Numbered from the stretch's first letter, positions 24,412 to 36,115 are shown. The stretch: DNA of 64,000 nucleotides from Hemibagrus wyckioides (GCF_019097595.1 NC_080710.1:29860780-29924779), one strand, 5' to 3'. The notes: generated from the letters alone by a model not told the origin. A program made the numbers and translations.

Positions 24412-24815
24412 TGATCCATTCAGAATGGAAATTGACTGAATGGACATTTTCAATCAGCATAAACAAATAAATTATTTTCTGGCCTGAAATCAAATGAGTC
24501 AGGACTCTGTTGGCTTTCAGTGTGTTTCAGATGGGTGTCTTTCCCTCTGCTGGATAACCTTACACAGAATTTTATTGGTTGAAGCACTTGGGGCATCTCA
24601 AAGAGCAGAAATGGGTTTGATATCAACATTTACTTTGAATATATTGCCTCTAATAGGCTAGGGACAAACAGAAATGCTGATAAAACACTACGAATTCTTA
24701 AAGTCCTGAGTGTCTACTTTCATATGAGCTTCACATTAACCACCACTGTGGAGTGGGGCATGACAAAGACATTCAATGCTGAACATGGACACAACAAAAC
24801 AGGAGCAAATAACAT
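24412..24815 (+). repeat. Unnamed dispersed repeat X, copy 1
   Basis: Collinear with 40806-41290 over its whole length. Shared anchors are cagaatggaaat, tttcaatcag, ataaccttacacagaatttt, gcagaaatgggtttgatatc, aattcttaaagtcctgagtg and actgtggagtgg. Relative to copy 2 it lacks roughly 85 bp between tttacttt and gaatatattgcc. No TIRs, tRNA-like promoter or coding frame are evident, and I do not recognise the family. Confidence 0.75.
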
Positions 24816-25357
24816 TTCTTGGCATCTGGTGAATGTACAGTGAAGTTTTCTGAGCACTTACATGACTTGGGAGGCGATGTTTAGAAAGTTTTCCACACCC
24901 GCCGCATCTCACAGCTATTACACCTGTACCCAGCGACGGCCTGTACACTTCCTATTGCTATTTCCCCATGCAGCATTTAAGCTACTGTTCTACATAATAC
25001 TGTCACAACTGTCACCGTACTTTTCATCTCTTCCCTCCAGCACTTTAGCAGAGTGGAACTGATTTTTTAAACAGACTACCTCCCAGGAGAGATGACTGTT
25101 ATCATGTTAATTACCCATTCCTGTTGGATGTCTAAAATAGAGACCGGATCCCCCAGAGACTGCAAAAAAGCAACAACCTGAAATAATCACTGCTCAAACT
25201 TTCCAGATCTCTCTGCATAGTAAAACAGCTGAACATAATCTTCTCATCAGGAAGTGAGAGATGAACAGAGAAGGTTTTTATGTGGCTTATCTTATAGTAT
25301 TAAATATACAAAATGGCGGAGAAAAAAATAGCTTAGTGTCGAGCTGCTTCTATTCTG
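24816..25357. other. Unannotated interval
   Basis: No gene or element recognised. Confidence 0.5.
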
Positions 25358-25512
25358 TGTCTGTGGATTTTGCATGTTCTCCCTTTGCTTCCAGGGTTTA
25401 CTCGGGGTTCTCCGGTTTCCTCTCTTTATCCAAAGACATGCCTTGTAGGCTGATCTCTAACTTGTTTGTAGTGTGTGAATGGTTGCGCTGTGTGATGGGT
25501 GTCTGAGGCCTC
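25358..25512 (+). repeat. Interspersed repeat C, copy 3
   Basis: The run tttgcatgttctccctttgc, ggttctccggtttcctctc, ccaaagacatgcc and tagtgtgtgaatgg is in canonical order. It ends at the start of the ATT-rich tandem array. Confidence 0.8.
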
Positions 25513-25521
25513 TTTTTAAAT

Positions 25522-25527
<6 letters not shown>

Positions 25528-25574
<47 letters not shown>

Positions 25575-25713
25575 GTTATTTATTTGTAGATGTTAAAAAG
25601 GTAGTTTTTTTTTCTTATTTAATTATTTATTAATTCATTTATTTATTTGTTTGTTTTTTGGAGTAAGGACACGTATAGTATAAAAGTAAGACCACGTTTT
25701 AATTTTTTTATTA

Positions 25714-25788
<75 letters not shown>

Positions 25789-25936
25789 TTTGTAGATGTT
25801 TAAGAGGTAGTCTATGTACAGAATTTTTTTCTCATTTAATTATTTATTAAATTATTTATTAATTATTAAATTTATTGATTTGTTAGTTTTTTGGAGTAAG
25901 GTTTAATGCAGCATATAAGTGAGACACTTAAAATCA

Positions 25937-25987
<51 letters not shown>

Positions 25988-26324
25988 ATTATTGTTGTTG
26001 TTATTTATAGAGGTGTAAGAGCAAGTGTATGTGTATATTTCTTTTCTTTTTTAATTATTTCTTAATTAATTAATTTTTATTTATTTATATTTGGTTTTTT
26101 TGGAGTAAGGTTTAGTACAGTATATGTGTGACACTTTTAAAATATATTATTATTATTATTAGTAGTAGTATTAATAGAAGTGCAAGAGCTAGTGTATGTG
26201 CAGTATTGTTTTTCTTATTTAATTATTAATCAATTTATTAGTTAATTAATGAATTAATTTATTTATTCATTTGTTTTTTTGGAGTATGGGCAAGTATAAT
26301 ATATAAGTGAGACTACTTTTTTTA

Positions 26325-26367
<43 letters not shown>

Positions 26368-26499
26368 TATAGATGTTGAAGAGGTAGTGTATGTGCAGAA
26401 TTTTTTTCTCATTTAATTATTAATTAATTCATTTATTTATTTGTTTGTTTTTGGACTGAGGCTAAGTACAGTTTATAAAAGAGACCACTTTTAAAATGG

Positions 26500-26542
<43 letters not shown>

Positions 26543-26700
26543 TTCATAGAGGTGTAAGAGTTAGTGTATGTGCAGATTTCTTTTCTTATTTAATTATTTC
26601 TTATTAATTATCTAATTAATTAGTTTGTTTGCTTTTTGGAGTAAGCTTAAGTATAGTATATAAGTGAGGCCACTGTTCAAATTTTTTATTAAAAATATTT
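25528..26700. repeat. Tandem array of about 200-bp units carrying (ATT)n
   Basis: Six diverged units are spaced 168-214 bp apart, each with an (ATT)n or (ATT)n/(AAT)n tract, a tagaggtgtaagagytagtg block (starting near 25585, 25791, 26005, 26173, 26369 and 26545), a TTAATTATTTATT block and ggagtaaggttaagtatagt. The poly-Asn and poly-Ile frames are artefacts. The unit length varies mostly with the microsatellite length. Confidence 0.9.
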
Positions 26701-28699
26701 TAAATAGATGTATTATTTTTATATTATATAAAAATAATATATTATTGTATTTATTAGTAGTAATTGTTTTCATTTAAATTAGAAGGATTTTTACTCATTC
26801 ACAATTATCAGACTTTTACCCATGCCCACCTGTTCACAATTACACCTGCATCTATATAAACACACCACCAACATTCAGCCAGTTGGGAAGTAACACTCAG
26901 CCTTTTTTTCTGCAGTTTCTGTTATTCAACCTCTAATTTGTTCTTTCTACATGCACAGTTTCAGAGTGTTTCCAGTTTGCTCATTGCATGATCCTTACCC
27001 GTGTTTTGGCTTCAAATTTGCCCGACGTTTCGGATTCCTCTGCCTTGATCTTTTTTAAAAACTGTTGAACTGCGATTGCATCAGTCTCGACTCACCGTCT
27101 GAGACAACCTGAAGTTCAAAATTAAATAATATCTTAGTGTTTTTTTTTTCCTTATACATTACATTTTCTCCATCTTAAAGATGAGGGAAATTTGAAGAAA
27201 CAGAATTTCTATAATAAATAATGTAACATGTATGCACTGAATGTAACGTGCGAGAAAGTACCCATAGAAGGTGTGTATGTCAAGACAATGCCCTGAGGAT
27301 AGAGAAGTAAAATAAACATGTGCATGTGAACATTGTGCGAGGTGTCGAGCGCAGTCTCTGTACAGAGACACGATATGTGCACTGAAGTGTAATGTAGGTT
27401 ATAGCTTGTGGATAAAAACTGTCCTTGAATCTGTTAGAGTGAGTAGTGATGCACCGGAAGGATGTAGCGTGAGCAGGTTGTGGTTTGTACACATAATTCG
27501 AATGATTTATGAACACAGGCTTCAAAGAAATTCACCAAATGACCAGGAGGATCTTTAAAAAAATCTTTTATTTTTCCTTAATAATTATTAATGCTCCAGT
27601 GAGTCAGCTATCTAAAGAGCTTTTGAGACAATATTTGGGTTGTTTTCAAGTTTGCTTGCTTTGGTGTTTGCCTTCTAGAAAATTCCCAGAATTGAATTCA
27701 AATACCATCTGAAGCCTCTGATCTTCATTCACTCATGAGCAAATAATTTGCTAGACTGCTGATGAATACATCCTGCCCTTTAATGATGATGGAGCTTTAT
27801 CTATGAAGTCAGATATACTGATTTAGCCTCTGCTTTATATGCTATAAAGACAAAATAATAATTGACACATGCTGGTCCTTGGTGAAGTGCCTAGCTATAG
27901 ATTATGCCTTGAGTGCTGTCTTATTTTACCTCCATGCTTTGATCGCTTCTCCTTTGAGTACCATCTCTAGCATGTAGCCTTTATACAAAAAGAGAAAAAA
28001 ATGAACATGAAGCCTATCAAAGCTCGTCTGATCTCGGGCTGAATTAGTGACGTCTCGATACCTGCTGTCAGCGTATCCATCAACTTTGTCATTGAAGCCT
28101 CATTTGTATTCTGCTAGCTAAAGGAGTGTGCTAGTTCTTTCCTCTTATCATTGCTCATTTGCTTGATTTTACATCCTCTTGAAAGCTTAAATATTTGCGA
28201 TGGCAGTTGGGACTCGTTCTCTGTTTTATAACTTGAACTGCAACTACAATATAATTAAAAATGCCTCTGAGCAGTGGAAGTTTAAAAGTGCTAGTTGTTT
28301 TTACTTGAGCCATAGAAGTTTGGTTGTAGCAAAAACATCACAATGTACCAGAATGTAAAGGTTTTCCAGAGAAAAAACACAGACAACAAACATTTGTATA
28401 TGTGTTGGCTGTTATTTCTTCAATGTCTTGTATTTGAACCTCAATGACCGTCACAATGGATTTTCAGAACTTTCGGGAGTTCACCTGGTGTCCATCTGGG
28501 TTTTCTTTCATCTCCCAATAACATGTCAGAGTAACCTCTCCTACGTAATGAATAGTAATTATAACAATTTTCTAAGCAAAGAATAAAAATCTGAAACTTT
28601 GCATCATGTAGCTCCATGAGGGAATTCTCCAACAAATCTCCAACTATCAAATTCCAGAAATTTCCATATCTCATACTTCTAGATCAGTCAGGTTTCAAC
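26701..28699. other. Unannotated, partly repeat-like interval
   Basis: Region 26820-27115 (tatataaacacaccaccaac, gaactgcgattgcatcagtc) and region 27160-27500 look like parts of old fish retroelements by resemblance only. No gene; the minus frame at 28441-28674 has no known motif. Confidence 0.4.
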
Positions 28700-29062
28700 A
28701 TTAAGGAGTTAGTGCTAAGTCTAAAATGAACTCAGAAACTGCACTGACCTATTAATTCCTCAAGATCTCTTGGTTGCTGTTGTAGAAAGGAAGTTATCAA
28801 CTGTCCAGTGTCACCCAGATGAGGATGAGGTTCCCTTCTGAGTCTGGTTCCTCTCAGGATTTCTGCCTCATATCATCTCAGGCAGTTTTTCCTTTCCACT
28901 GTTGCCTCAGGCTTTTCATTAAATATAAATGAAATAAAATAGTCACATAAATAGTAACTTATAAGAGATAAATAGTAACTTAACTTTAAACTTTGTCATT
29001 TTCAATACTTCTGTAAAACTGATTCGAGACAATGTCCATTGTTAAAAGTGCTCAACAACATT
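28700..29062 (+). repeat. Interspersed repeat D, copy 3
   Basis: Collinear with 12585-12960: taagtctaaaatgaactcag, ctgtccagtgtcacccagat, atatcatctcaggcag and a gagacaatgtccattgttaa tail. A small AT-rich insertion sits in the middle. Confidence 0.8.
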
Positions 29063-29929
29063 TCTCTTTTTGTGTGAGCTCCTTAAAATATTGGTGGATA
29101 ATTGTGTTTACTTGTGTAAAACTTTAGATTTTCATCTTCTTTTCTGCTCTATCGAGAATAGTGGCCACTATATATATAGAAGCTATTTGAGGGGTTTTTA
29201 TGTCCTCACAGAAGCCAAACGAGGCAATAGGTTACTGTAAGTGTGCTTTTTTCAAGACCTTCCAACCACCAAAGCATTGAGATAAGACTCTGGGGTGGTT
29301 TGACTTCAGAAAGACTTCAGAAATAACCAGGGCAGGGAGAGGAAAAGGTGGAGAATAAAAACGAAGTGAATCATGAGAAGGCAGTATCTACTTACCTTCC
29401 TTGGATTTTCTTTGAAATCTGTAAAGCTTGCTATTCTTATTATTATTTACTGAGGAAAAAAGAGAGGTCTCCCATGCCAGCTCTTCATCTGAGATGGCAT
29501 AGTGGAAGAACGGACATTAAAGCAGATAAAGCATTGTATCAGTTCTGCAGAGATTTATTCCTTCTTTGGACTTCCAAATAGAAAAACATAAACTTTGCTT
29601 TGTACAAGAATGAGCCATTCAACATTCTAGCCAAGTATCCGGTGCTGAAAATGAAAATGGCTTCCAGATGATGGATTTAAAACATCTACAGTACTTTAAA
29701 AAAGGCTTGGAATTTGTGAAGCAGCATTGCAGTGGTTTACTTTCTACCTGGAGGGTCAGGTGACATGATGAGGATCTACATCTGCTCCAAACATCATACT
29801 ATCATTTAGATCAATCAGAGCTCTTGACAGAATTCATCACTCAGTCTAAACATCCTTGTCAGTTCAACTGGTTTAATAATATACAAGTGAAAAGTTTATG
29901 AATCCATAACTACTTGTCCCTGTACCAGT
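29063..29929. other. Unannotated interval
   Basis: No gene recognised. It may include the outer part of the Tc1 relic that becomes recognisable further right. Confidence 0.4.
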
Positions 29930-30460
29930 ATGCCATGCGTGATTCTACAACACACTATCAGATTAATGATAAGGAAGGTGAGAGAGAGGCTAGCAGTCAC
30001 TTGAAAAGAGTTGCAGGATGAGCTGAAAGCAGCCAGAACAACACTTACATACAGAATAATGCACAATCGTCTATTTTCTGCTAAAAGAAGCACAGAAGTG
30101 TGATCTGCTTCACACCAGACAAATCAGAGCTCTTTTTGGAAATAAGTCAAAACAAAAAATGATAACTCAGATTTTGTTATTAGCCGAATTAAAGGTAGAT
30201 CCCAAGAACATCAAAGTCACAATGAAGCATGGTGTTTGGAGCATCATGATATGAGGTTACAGAGAAGCAACCCCTTGTCATTAAAGGCAACGTGAACAGA
30301 ACAATGCAGCTGTAATAAGATGTACATATTAAAGGAAAATTTAATCACATTTCCTATTAGATTAAATCTCTCGAATATAGAAACTAGAGAAGATTGGTAT
30401 TTTCATAAGACAATGATCTCCAACATACAGCTAAAATAACTCAATACTTTTTTTTTTACC
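29930..30460 (+). mobile_element. Highly decayed Tc1-like element
   Basis: Recognisable pieces on plus in the right order are agttgcaggatgagctgaaa (N-terminal region), atgaagcatggtgtttggag with atcatgata (the KHGG-SIM-WG box), and acaatgatctccaacatac (the DNDPKHTAK box around the second catalytic Asp). Stop codons and indels interrupt every frame, so this is an old, dead copy. Confidence 0.65.
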
Positions 30461-31146
30461 TTCTAGAATCTCTATTATTTATAAGTAAATAAATAAACAA
30501 GGCTTCTGGACAGAATGGGAGCTCATGCCTTCAACCCCATGAGGCATACAGTGTGTTGTGGTTCAGACTCAGATATCAAGCCATACCTGCAAAGGCTGTG
30601 TAAAATTCTACATGCGGATCTATTTGGAATTCTGTATGGAGTGAGGAAATACAAATCATCTTTCCAAAGTCTTGTTCCAAAGATAAGTACAGCACTGTAT
30701 TATCCATTTTATCCATTATTCCACCGACCACTAAGCAACTCCATCAAGTGCTGCAACCGTAAATGTAAAATGTACAGAAATCCAGTGCTGTGTAATCTGT
30801 TTGAGGCAGAAAACCACAATTATTTCAATTGGCTGAGCTCTTATAAGAAGGCATCAAAGTGAAAGCCCTGAAGCAACGGAAAAGCCAGACATGATAAACA
30901 CGATAAAGATGGCAGAACCTGATGCACAACAAACTGCATGTAGAATGAAATGAACAGGAGTGGATCTGAGAGCACCACTGGCAGTAGCAACAGTGACTCA
31001 AATCACACAGGTGATGAAACGGTTGGTCTCATGCTCACATTGCCACTTCCTCAGGTGAAACTTCTTCATGCCCAATAAAAGAGTAAGAGCCAGAAAAGAA
31101 TCTAATCTTCTGTTAAAGGCCATCTAAAAAAAATCTGCAAAAACAA
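30461..31146. other. Interval with an unrecognised open frame
   Basis: A plus frame at 30515-30862 (115 codons, Cys-rich centre NSIKCCNRKCKMYRN) has no domain I know and AT-rich codon use. It directly follows a dead Tc1 copy, so it is more likely chance or relic than a gene. Confidence 0.35.
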
Positions 31147-31745
31147 GATTAATAACCCTAAACCATAATCCCCAAAACAACCATCTAAACCTAAATCCTA
31201 AATACAAACCCCACCCTAAACCTTAACCCCAAACCCTGACAACAAACCAAACCCTAAATTGTGAATAAAAACAAACCTGAAATCCTAAACCCTATCTCTA
31301 ACCCTAAAAAACAAACCCAACCTTAAATCCTAAACCTTAACCCTAAACACAAACGCCACCCCTAAATCCTAAACCCTAAAAACAAACCCAAACCTAAATC
31401 ACAAACCCATCCCTAAATCATAAACCCTAACTCTAAGAACAAAGCCACCCCTAAAGCCAAAACCCTAACCCTCAAAACAAACTGAACCCTAAACCCTAAC
31501 CCCAAAAACAAACCCCTAATCCTAATACTAAATCCAAAAACCAAACACCACCCCTAAATCCTGTAAAAAAAACAAAACCAATCCTTAATCTTAAACCATA
31601 ATCCTATGGAAATTTCCCCACTGTGGAACGAATAAAGGCTTATCTTATCTTATCTTATAAACAAGCCCAACCCTAGCTTTAAACCCTACCCCCCAAAACA
31701 AAACCCTAAGCCCTAGCTTTAGGCTGTAAACCCTAACCCTAACAT
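31147..31745. repeat. Degenerate telomere-like (CCCTAA) array 1
   Basis: It is dense in aaccctaaaccctaaccc and ccctaaaaacaaaccc motifs with variable spacing, the C-rich strand of vertebrate TTAGGG mixed with an ACAAACCC spacer. It is interrupted by a LINE-tail insertion at 31610-31660. It is not a chromosome end, since unique sequence continues on both sides. Confidence 0.85.
31610..31660 (+). mobile_element. LINE 3' tail inserted in the telomere-like array
   Basis: The segment tttccccactgtggaacgaa, then taaaggcttatctta with repeated ATCTT, matches the familiar 3' end of fish non-LTR retrotransposons. The array resumes on its right side. Confidence 0.65.
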
Positions 31746-31889
31746 AGTACCATAACTTAGTACAATTATATTAATTTTAATAGAATTAAGAATTAAAAGA
31801 TTTTAAATTGGTTAAAAGTAAAATAACAACAAATCAGAACATGATCATGAGTTCTCAGCAATATGGCTGAAGAGACACATGAAAATATA

Positions 31890-33028
31890 CAGGGGTTGGA
31901 CAATGAAACTGAAACACTGGCCAATTTAGTGTTGGAGGTTTCATGGCTAAATTTGACCAGCCTGGTGGCCAATCTTCATTGATTGCACATTCCACCAGTA
32001 AGAGCAGAGTGTGAAGGTTTAATTAGCAGAGTAATAGCACAGTTTTGCTTAAAATATTGCAATGCACACAACATTATGGGTGACATATCACCCATACCAC
32101 CAAGAAGGACGAACCACATCCAACAGGAGTAACTGTGGACGCAAGAGGAAGCTGTCTGAAAGGGATGTCTGGGTGCTGACCCGGATTGTATCCAAAAAAC
32201 ATAAAACCACAGCTGCCCAACTCACTGCAGAATTAAATGTGCACTTCAACTCTCCTGTTTCCACCAAAACTGTCCGTCGGGAGCTCCACAGGGTCAATGT
32301 ACATGGCCGGGCTGCTATAGCCAAACCTTTGGTCACTCGTGCCAATGCCAAACGTCGGTTTCAATGGTGCCAGCAGCGAAAATCTTGGGCTGTGGACAAT
32401 GTGAAACATGTATTGTTCTCTGATGAGTCCACCTTCACTGTCTTTCCCACATCCGGGAGAGTTACGGTGTGGAGAAGCCCCAAAGAAGCGTACCACCCAG
32501 ACTGTTGCATGCCCAGAGTGAAGCATGGGGCTGCAATATCATGGCATTCCCTAGGCCCAATACTTGTGCTAGATGGGCGCGTCACTGCCAAGGACTACCG
32601 AACCATTCTGGAGGACCATGTGCACCCAATGGTTCAAACATTGTATCCTGAAGGCGGTGCCATGTATCAGGATGATAATGCACCAATACACACAGCAAGA
32701 CTGGTGACAGAGTGGTTTGATGAACATGAAAGTGAAGTTGAACATCTCCCATGGCCTGCACAGTCACCAGATCTAAATATTATTGGGGCACTTTGGGGTG
32801 TTTTGGAGGAGCGAGTCAGGAAACGTTTTCCTCCACCAGCATCACGTAGTGACCTGGCCACTATTCTGCAAGAAGAATGGCTCAAAATCCCTCTGGCCAC
32901 TGTGCAGGACTTGTATCTGTCATTCCCAAGACGAACTGATGCTGTATTGGCCGCAAAAGGAGGCCCTACACCATACTAATGAATTATTGTGGTCTAAAAC
33001 CAGGCGTTTCAGTTTCATTGTCCAACCC

Positions 33029-33031
<3 letters not shown>
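31890..33031 (+). mobile_element. Complete-ended Tc1/mariner element, DD36 spacing
   Basis: Perfect 26-bp TIRs lie at 31890-31915 and 33006-33031 (starting caggggttggacaatgaaac), with TA on both flanks (31888-31889 and 33032-33033). The 1142-bp element encodes a single transposase frame on plus. The second Asp and the third catalytic position are separated by 36 residues, the spacing of the DD36E group of Tc1/mariner (called Incomer in recent literature, by memory). Intact ends mean it could still be moved in trans, but its own enzyme is defective. Confidence 0.93.
32062..32979 (+). pseudogene. Tc1/mariner transposase, truncated and catalytically dead
   Basis: This 305-codon open frame would encode a cut-and-paste transposase. 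Visible parts are a GRKRK basic motif (26-30), a second helix-turn-helix region about 45-90 (TVRRELH), the first catalytic Asp in FSDEST (D121), and the second in YQDDNAP (D205). The third position, in SPDLNIIGALW, is Gly242 where Glu is required, so it cannot catalyse transposition. It is shorter than the usual 340 or so residues. The first DNA-binding helix-turn-helix is missing upstream of the tatcacccataccacc junction, and about seven residues of the GGGS-MVW box are lost after VKHG. These are in-frame changes, so the frame still looks intact. It ends in the family-typical AAKGGPTPY. Confidence 0.9.

Positions 33032-33108
<77 letters not shown>
33032..33108. repeat. (TA)n microsatellite at the right end of the Tc1 element
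   Basis: About 38 TA units start exactly at the target-site TA. The left flank has only a few alternating bases. Confidence 0.97.
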
Positions 33109-33109
<1 letters not shown>

Positions 33110-34223
33110 AGTATATACTGTATATAAAAGTAAGAGATTTTCCAAAAAAAAGCAAGGTTTTTATTTAATTATTTCAGAAAATAATAAAATATCTGTCAAC
33201 AGACTGCTGGCAAGAGCAGCAGTGTATCAAAGGTGTTTCATTAAAACTAATGTCCAATACTAAATTATGACAAAGTGGAATCGCTTGTATGTTTCCTCAT
33301 GGCATGTGATTATGGAATGCAAAGGCTGAGAAGAAATGGAGGAAATTGGTCTTAGAGTTAATACACACATGAAAATGACTATCTTTAAAGTTCTTTCACA
33401 ACATTACAAAAGAAATTCCTTCACTGGTGATTGACACTGTAAAATGTTGAATGCGATCTATATAAAATGAGGATGAGGATGGAAGACGGTGATAGAGCAG
33501 CAATGTATCTGCAGGGACTCTAACAGAATTAATGTTGACTAAAGTGAGAAGATGAAAGTCTACTGCTAAGCCATTTGGCAAAAAATCACATACATGTGAG
33601 TAATATTCAATCATGTGAAAAAAAAAAAAACATATGAAGACACGTGACACCCTGAGAAGTATATATGATCACGTGTGGGGATACTGAGAAAAGAGAAAAA
33701 AAATCTTCAAGAAAATCATATGTGAAAAATGTAATCACATGCCCTAAATGTATAGAAATAAAAAGATCATTATAAAAAAAAATAATAATAATAAATAAAT
33801 AAATAAATAAATAATCAATATATTATTAAATATATAATAAATACATAAATACATATAAATATAATTCAATAAAATAAATTAATTAATAAACAATAAATTA
33901 ATTTTAATAAAAAAAGAATAGGAAAATGAATTATTAATAATTTATAATTTATTATTAATATAACTGTTTTACAAAATAAACAAAATAAAAAGTGTTGACA
34001 AGATATATTTATAAAATCCATGTCTGATTCATAAAATTTATTAATATCTATTCCTTAATTAGAATTCCTCAATTAATAACAACGGAATGTCAGTTTCTGG
34101 TCAGCAAATCTCTCTTCACAAGCAATACTTTTGATGATGGACTTTAGATAGAAGTATTTTAATATATCAAGCAGTGACGTTACATGGTGTGATTAAACCG
34201 TGTCAAATAATAAGATCTAGCAC

Positions 34224-34270
<47 letters not shown>

Positions 34271-34984
34271 CCACCAGAATTCTGAAACAGTCTATATTCA
34301 CAGTCTGCAATGCAAGAGGCCATGATTGAATTTATGCTAAACATCTACCACGGTCCACTAGATAATACTGAAGGTGGACAGGAAGCAATCAAATTGCTAT
34401 TCTAGTCACCTTCATTATTCATGAAGGGACAGAGGTTTCGTAGGATTCTTATTAAATCACTCCTATTCAGACCTAAACAGTCTCAGGAGAGCTGGGAACA
34501 GCCAAAGCAAATTAAATCTGATCCACGGCAGGAGGTCAGACATCGACTTGCGCTGTCCTGCACTGTCGACATAAAACACCTTCATGTCTTTCACACTCGG
34601 TGCCACTTCAGTGAGTCTAACAGAATAATATCCTCCTCTGAAAACCTTTAAGATACGCTTACCGTTTGACCTGAAGTAAAGTGAACTGCTGCAAAAAGGG
34701 AAGGTGCAAGAAGTGAGCGCATACACCGAAGTGAAAATACTGGAAGATGAAAATAGAAAAACAAACCAGAGTGAAAAAGAGAGAAAGTACAGAGGTTTTA
34801 AAGCTTTTTGGCAGTTTCAAATGCTTATTCAGGAATGATTAACATAATCATACAGTGAGGGGGAACTTAGACCCATTTTCTTATTTAATATAGTTCCAGG
34901 GCATATATTTACTTCAAAACTACATAAATATTTGTTTTTTTATAAATATGAACAAAAAAGGTATGTATTCAAAAACATAAAACT
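33109..34984. other. Very AT-rich interval, no gene
   Basis: AATA/AAATAAAT-rich sequence at 33770-33980 and (TA)n at 34226-34267. No gene recognised; frames at 34421-34651 and on the opposite strand have no known motif. Confidence 0.5.
34226..34267. repeat. (TA)n microsatellite
   Basis: About 21 TA units. Confidence 0.96.
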
Positions 34985-35450
34985 GATAGACCTCAACACT
35001 ATAAACAATGCCCTAATCCTAAACCCGAAAAACAAACCTCGTTAACCCTATTCTTAAACCCTAAAAACAATCCTAACCCTAACCTTAAACCTTTAAAACA
35101 ACCCTAATCCTTAACCCTCTAAAAAAACCTAAACCTAAAGCCTATCCTTAAACCCTAAAGACAACCCTACACCTTAACCCCTAACCCCTTTAAAAAACCC
35201 TAATCCCAAACCCTATCCTTAAAACAACTCTAACCCTAAAAAAGAACCATAAACCATAAAAAAACCCTAAGGCTAAACCTCAAACCTGAAAAACAAACCT
35301 AGCCTTAAACCCTAAAACAACCCTAACCCTAAACTCCAACCTTAAACCCTAAAAACAAACCCCTAGCCTTAAACCCTAAAACAACCCTAACCCTAAACTC
35401 CAACCTTAAACCCTAAAAACAAACCCCTAGCCCTAAAGACTAATCCTAAC
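34985..35450. repeat. Degenerate telomere-like (CCCTAA) array 2
   Basis: Repeated ccctaaccctaaac and aaccctaaaaacaaacc motifs, like the array at 31147-31745. Near its right end is a duplicated segment of about 65 bp (two copies of cctagccttaaaccctaaaa, at about 35353 and earlier). It lies about 3.3 kb from the first array, on the far side of the Tc1 element. Confidence 0.85.
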
Positions 35451-35935
35451 TTAATATTTGTTTATAGGATACTATGTACATTTAATTGACCATAACTGAC
35501 TTGTTTCTTTTTTTAATACCTATTATATTTTTTCAAATAACTGCAGTTAATGTCACCAAAGGCAACATGACATTTTTTTTCTAGTATTTTTACAAATTCA
35601 GCCTGCACTTTCTCAATGCTACACTATATACAATAAAGTGTTATCTAAGTCATCTCTATTATATCTAAGTTATCTATAAAAAGGTAAGGTGCTTTAATGG
35701 CCTATCCAGTCCTGACTCCTGACTTTATGCCAAATCAATTGCACCAAAATTTAAACCCCAATGCTGCAAAAAGATACTTCTTACAGTAGATATGTCTAAG
35801 ATCTTACTGTCTTTCTAAATATTGTTGTTGTTCATGTTCATAAATACAAAGGAAAAAATATATGGCTGCAAATTTGATTGATGTATTCTCTAATTTATCC
35901 ATCCATCCATATATATATCAATTTTATACAGAAGG
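35451..35935. other. Unannotated AT-rich interval
   Basis: No gene or element recognised. Confidence 0.5.
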
Positions 35936-36115
35936 TCATGGAAAGGGACTCAGGACAAAGGGCAGAGGACACCCTGGATGGGGTATCACCCCCATCAGTC
36001 TAGAACGCGTACCTTTGGACTGGAGGATGAAACTGGAGAACCCAGAGGAAACGCTAAAGCATGGGGAGAACATGCAAACACTTGTTGGAGGTTGGAATTA
36101 AACCCCTAGCTCTGG
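35936..36115 (-). repeat. Interspersed repeat C, copy 4 (inverted)
   Basis: Contains tttggactggaggatgaaac, gagaacccagaggaaacgc and ggagaacatgcaaaca, the reverse complement of repeat C. Confidence 0.75.

Noticed and set aside
30515..30862. 115-codon frame as a gene
   Set aside because: No domain, AT-rich codons, and directly beside a dead transposon; chance or relic is more likely.
31147..31745. True chromosome end
   Set aside because: Motifs are degenerate and unique DNA continues on both sides.
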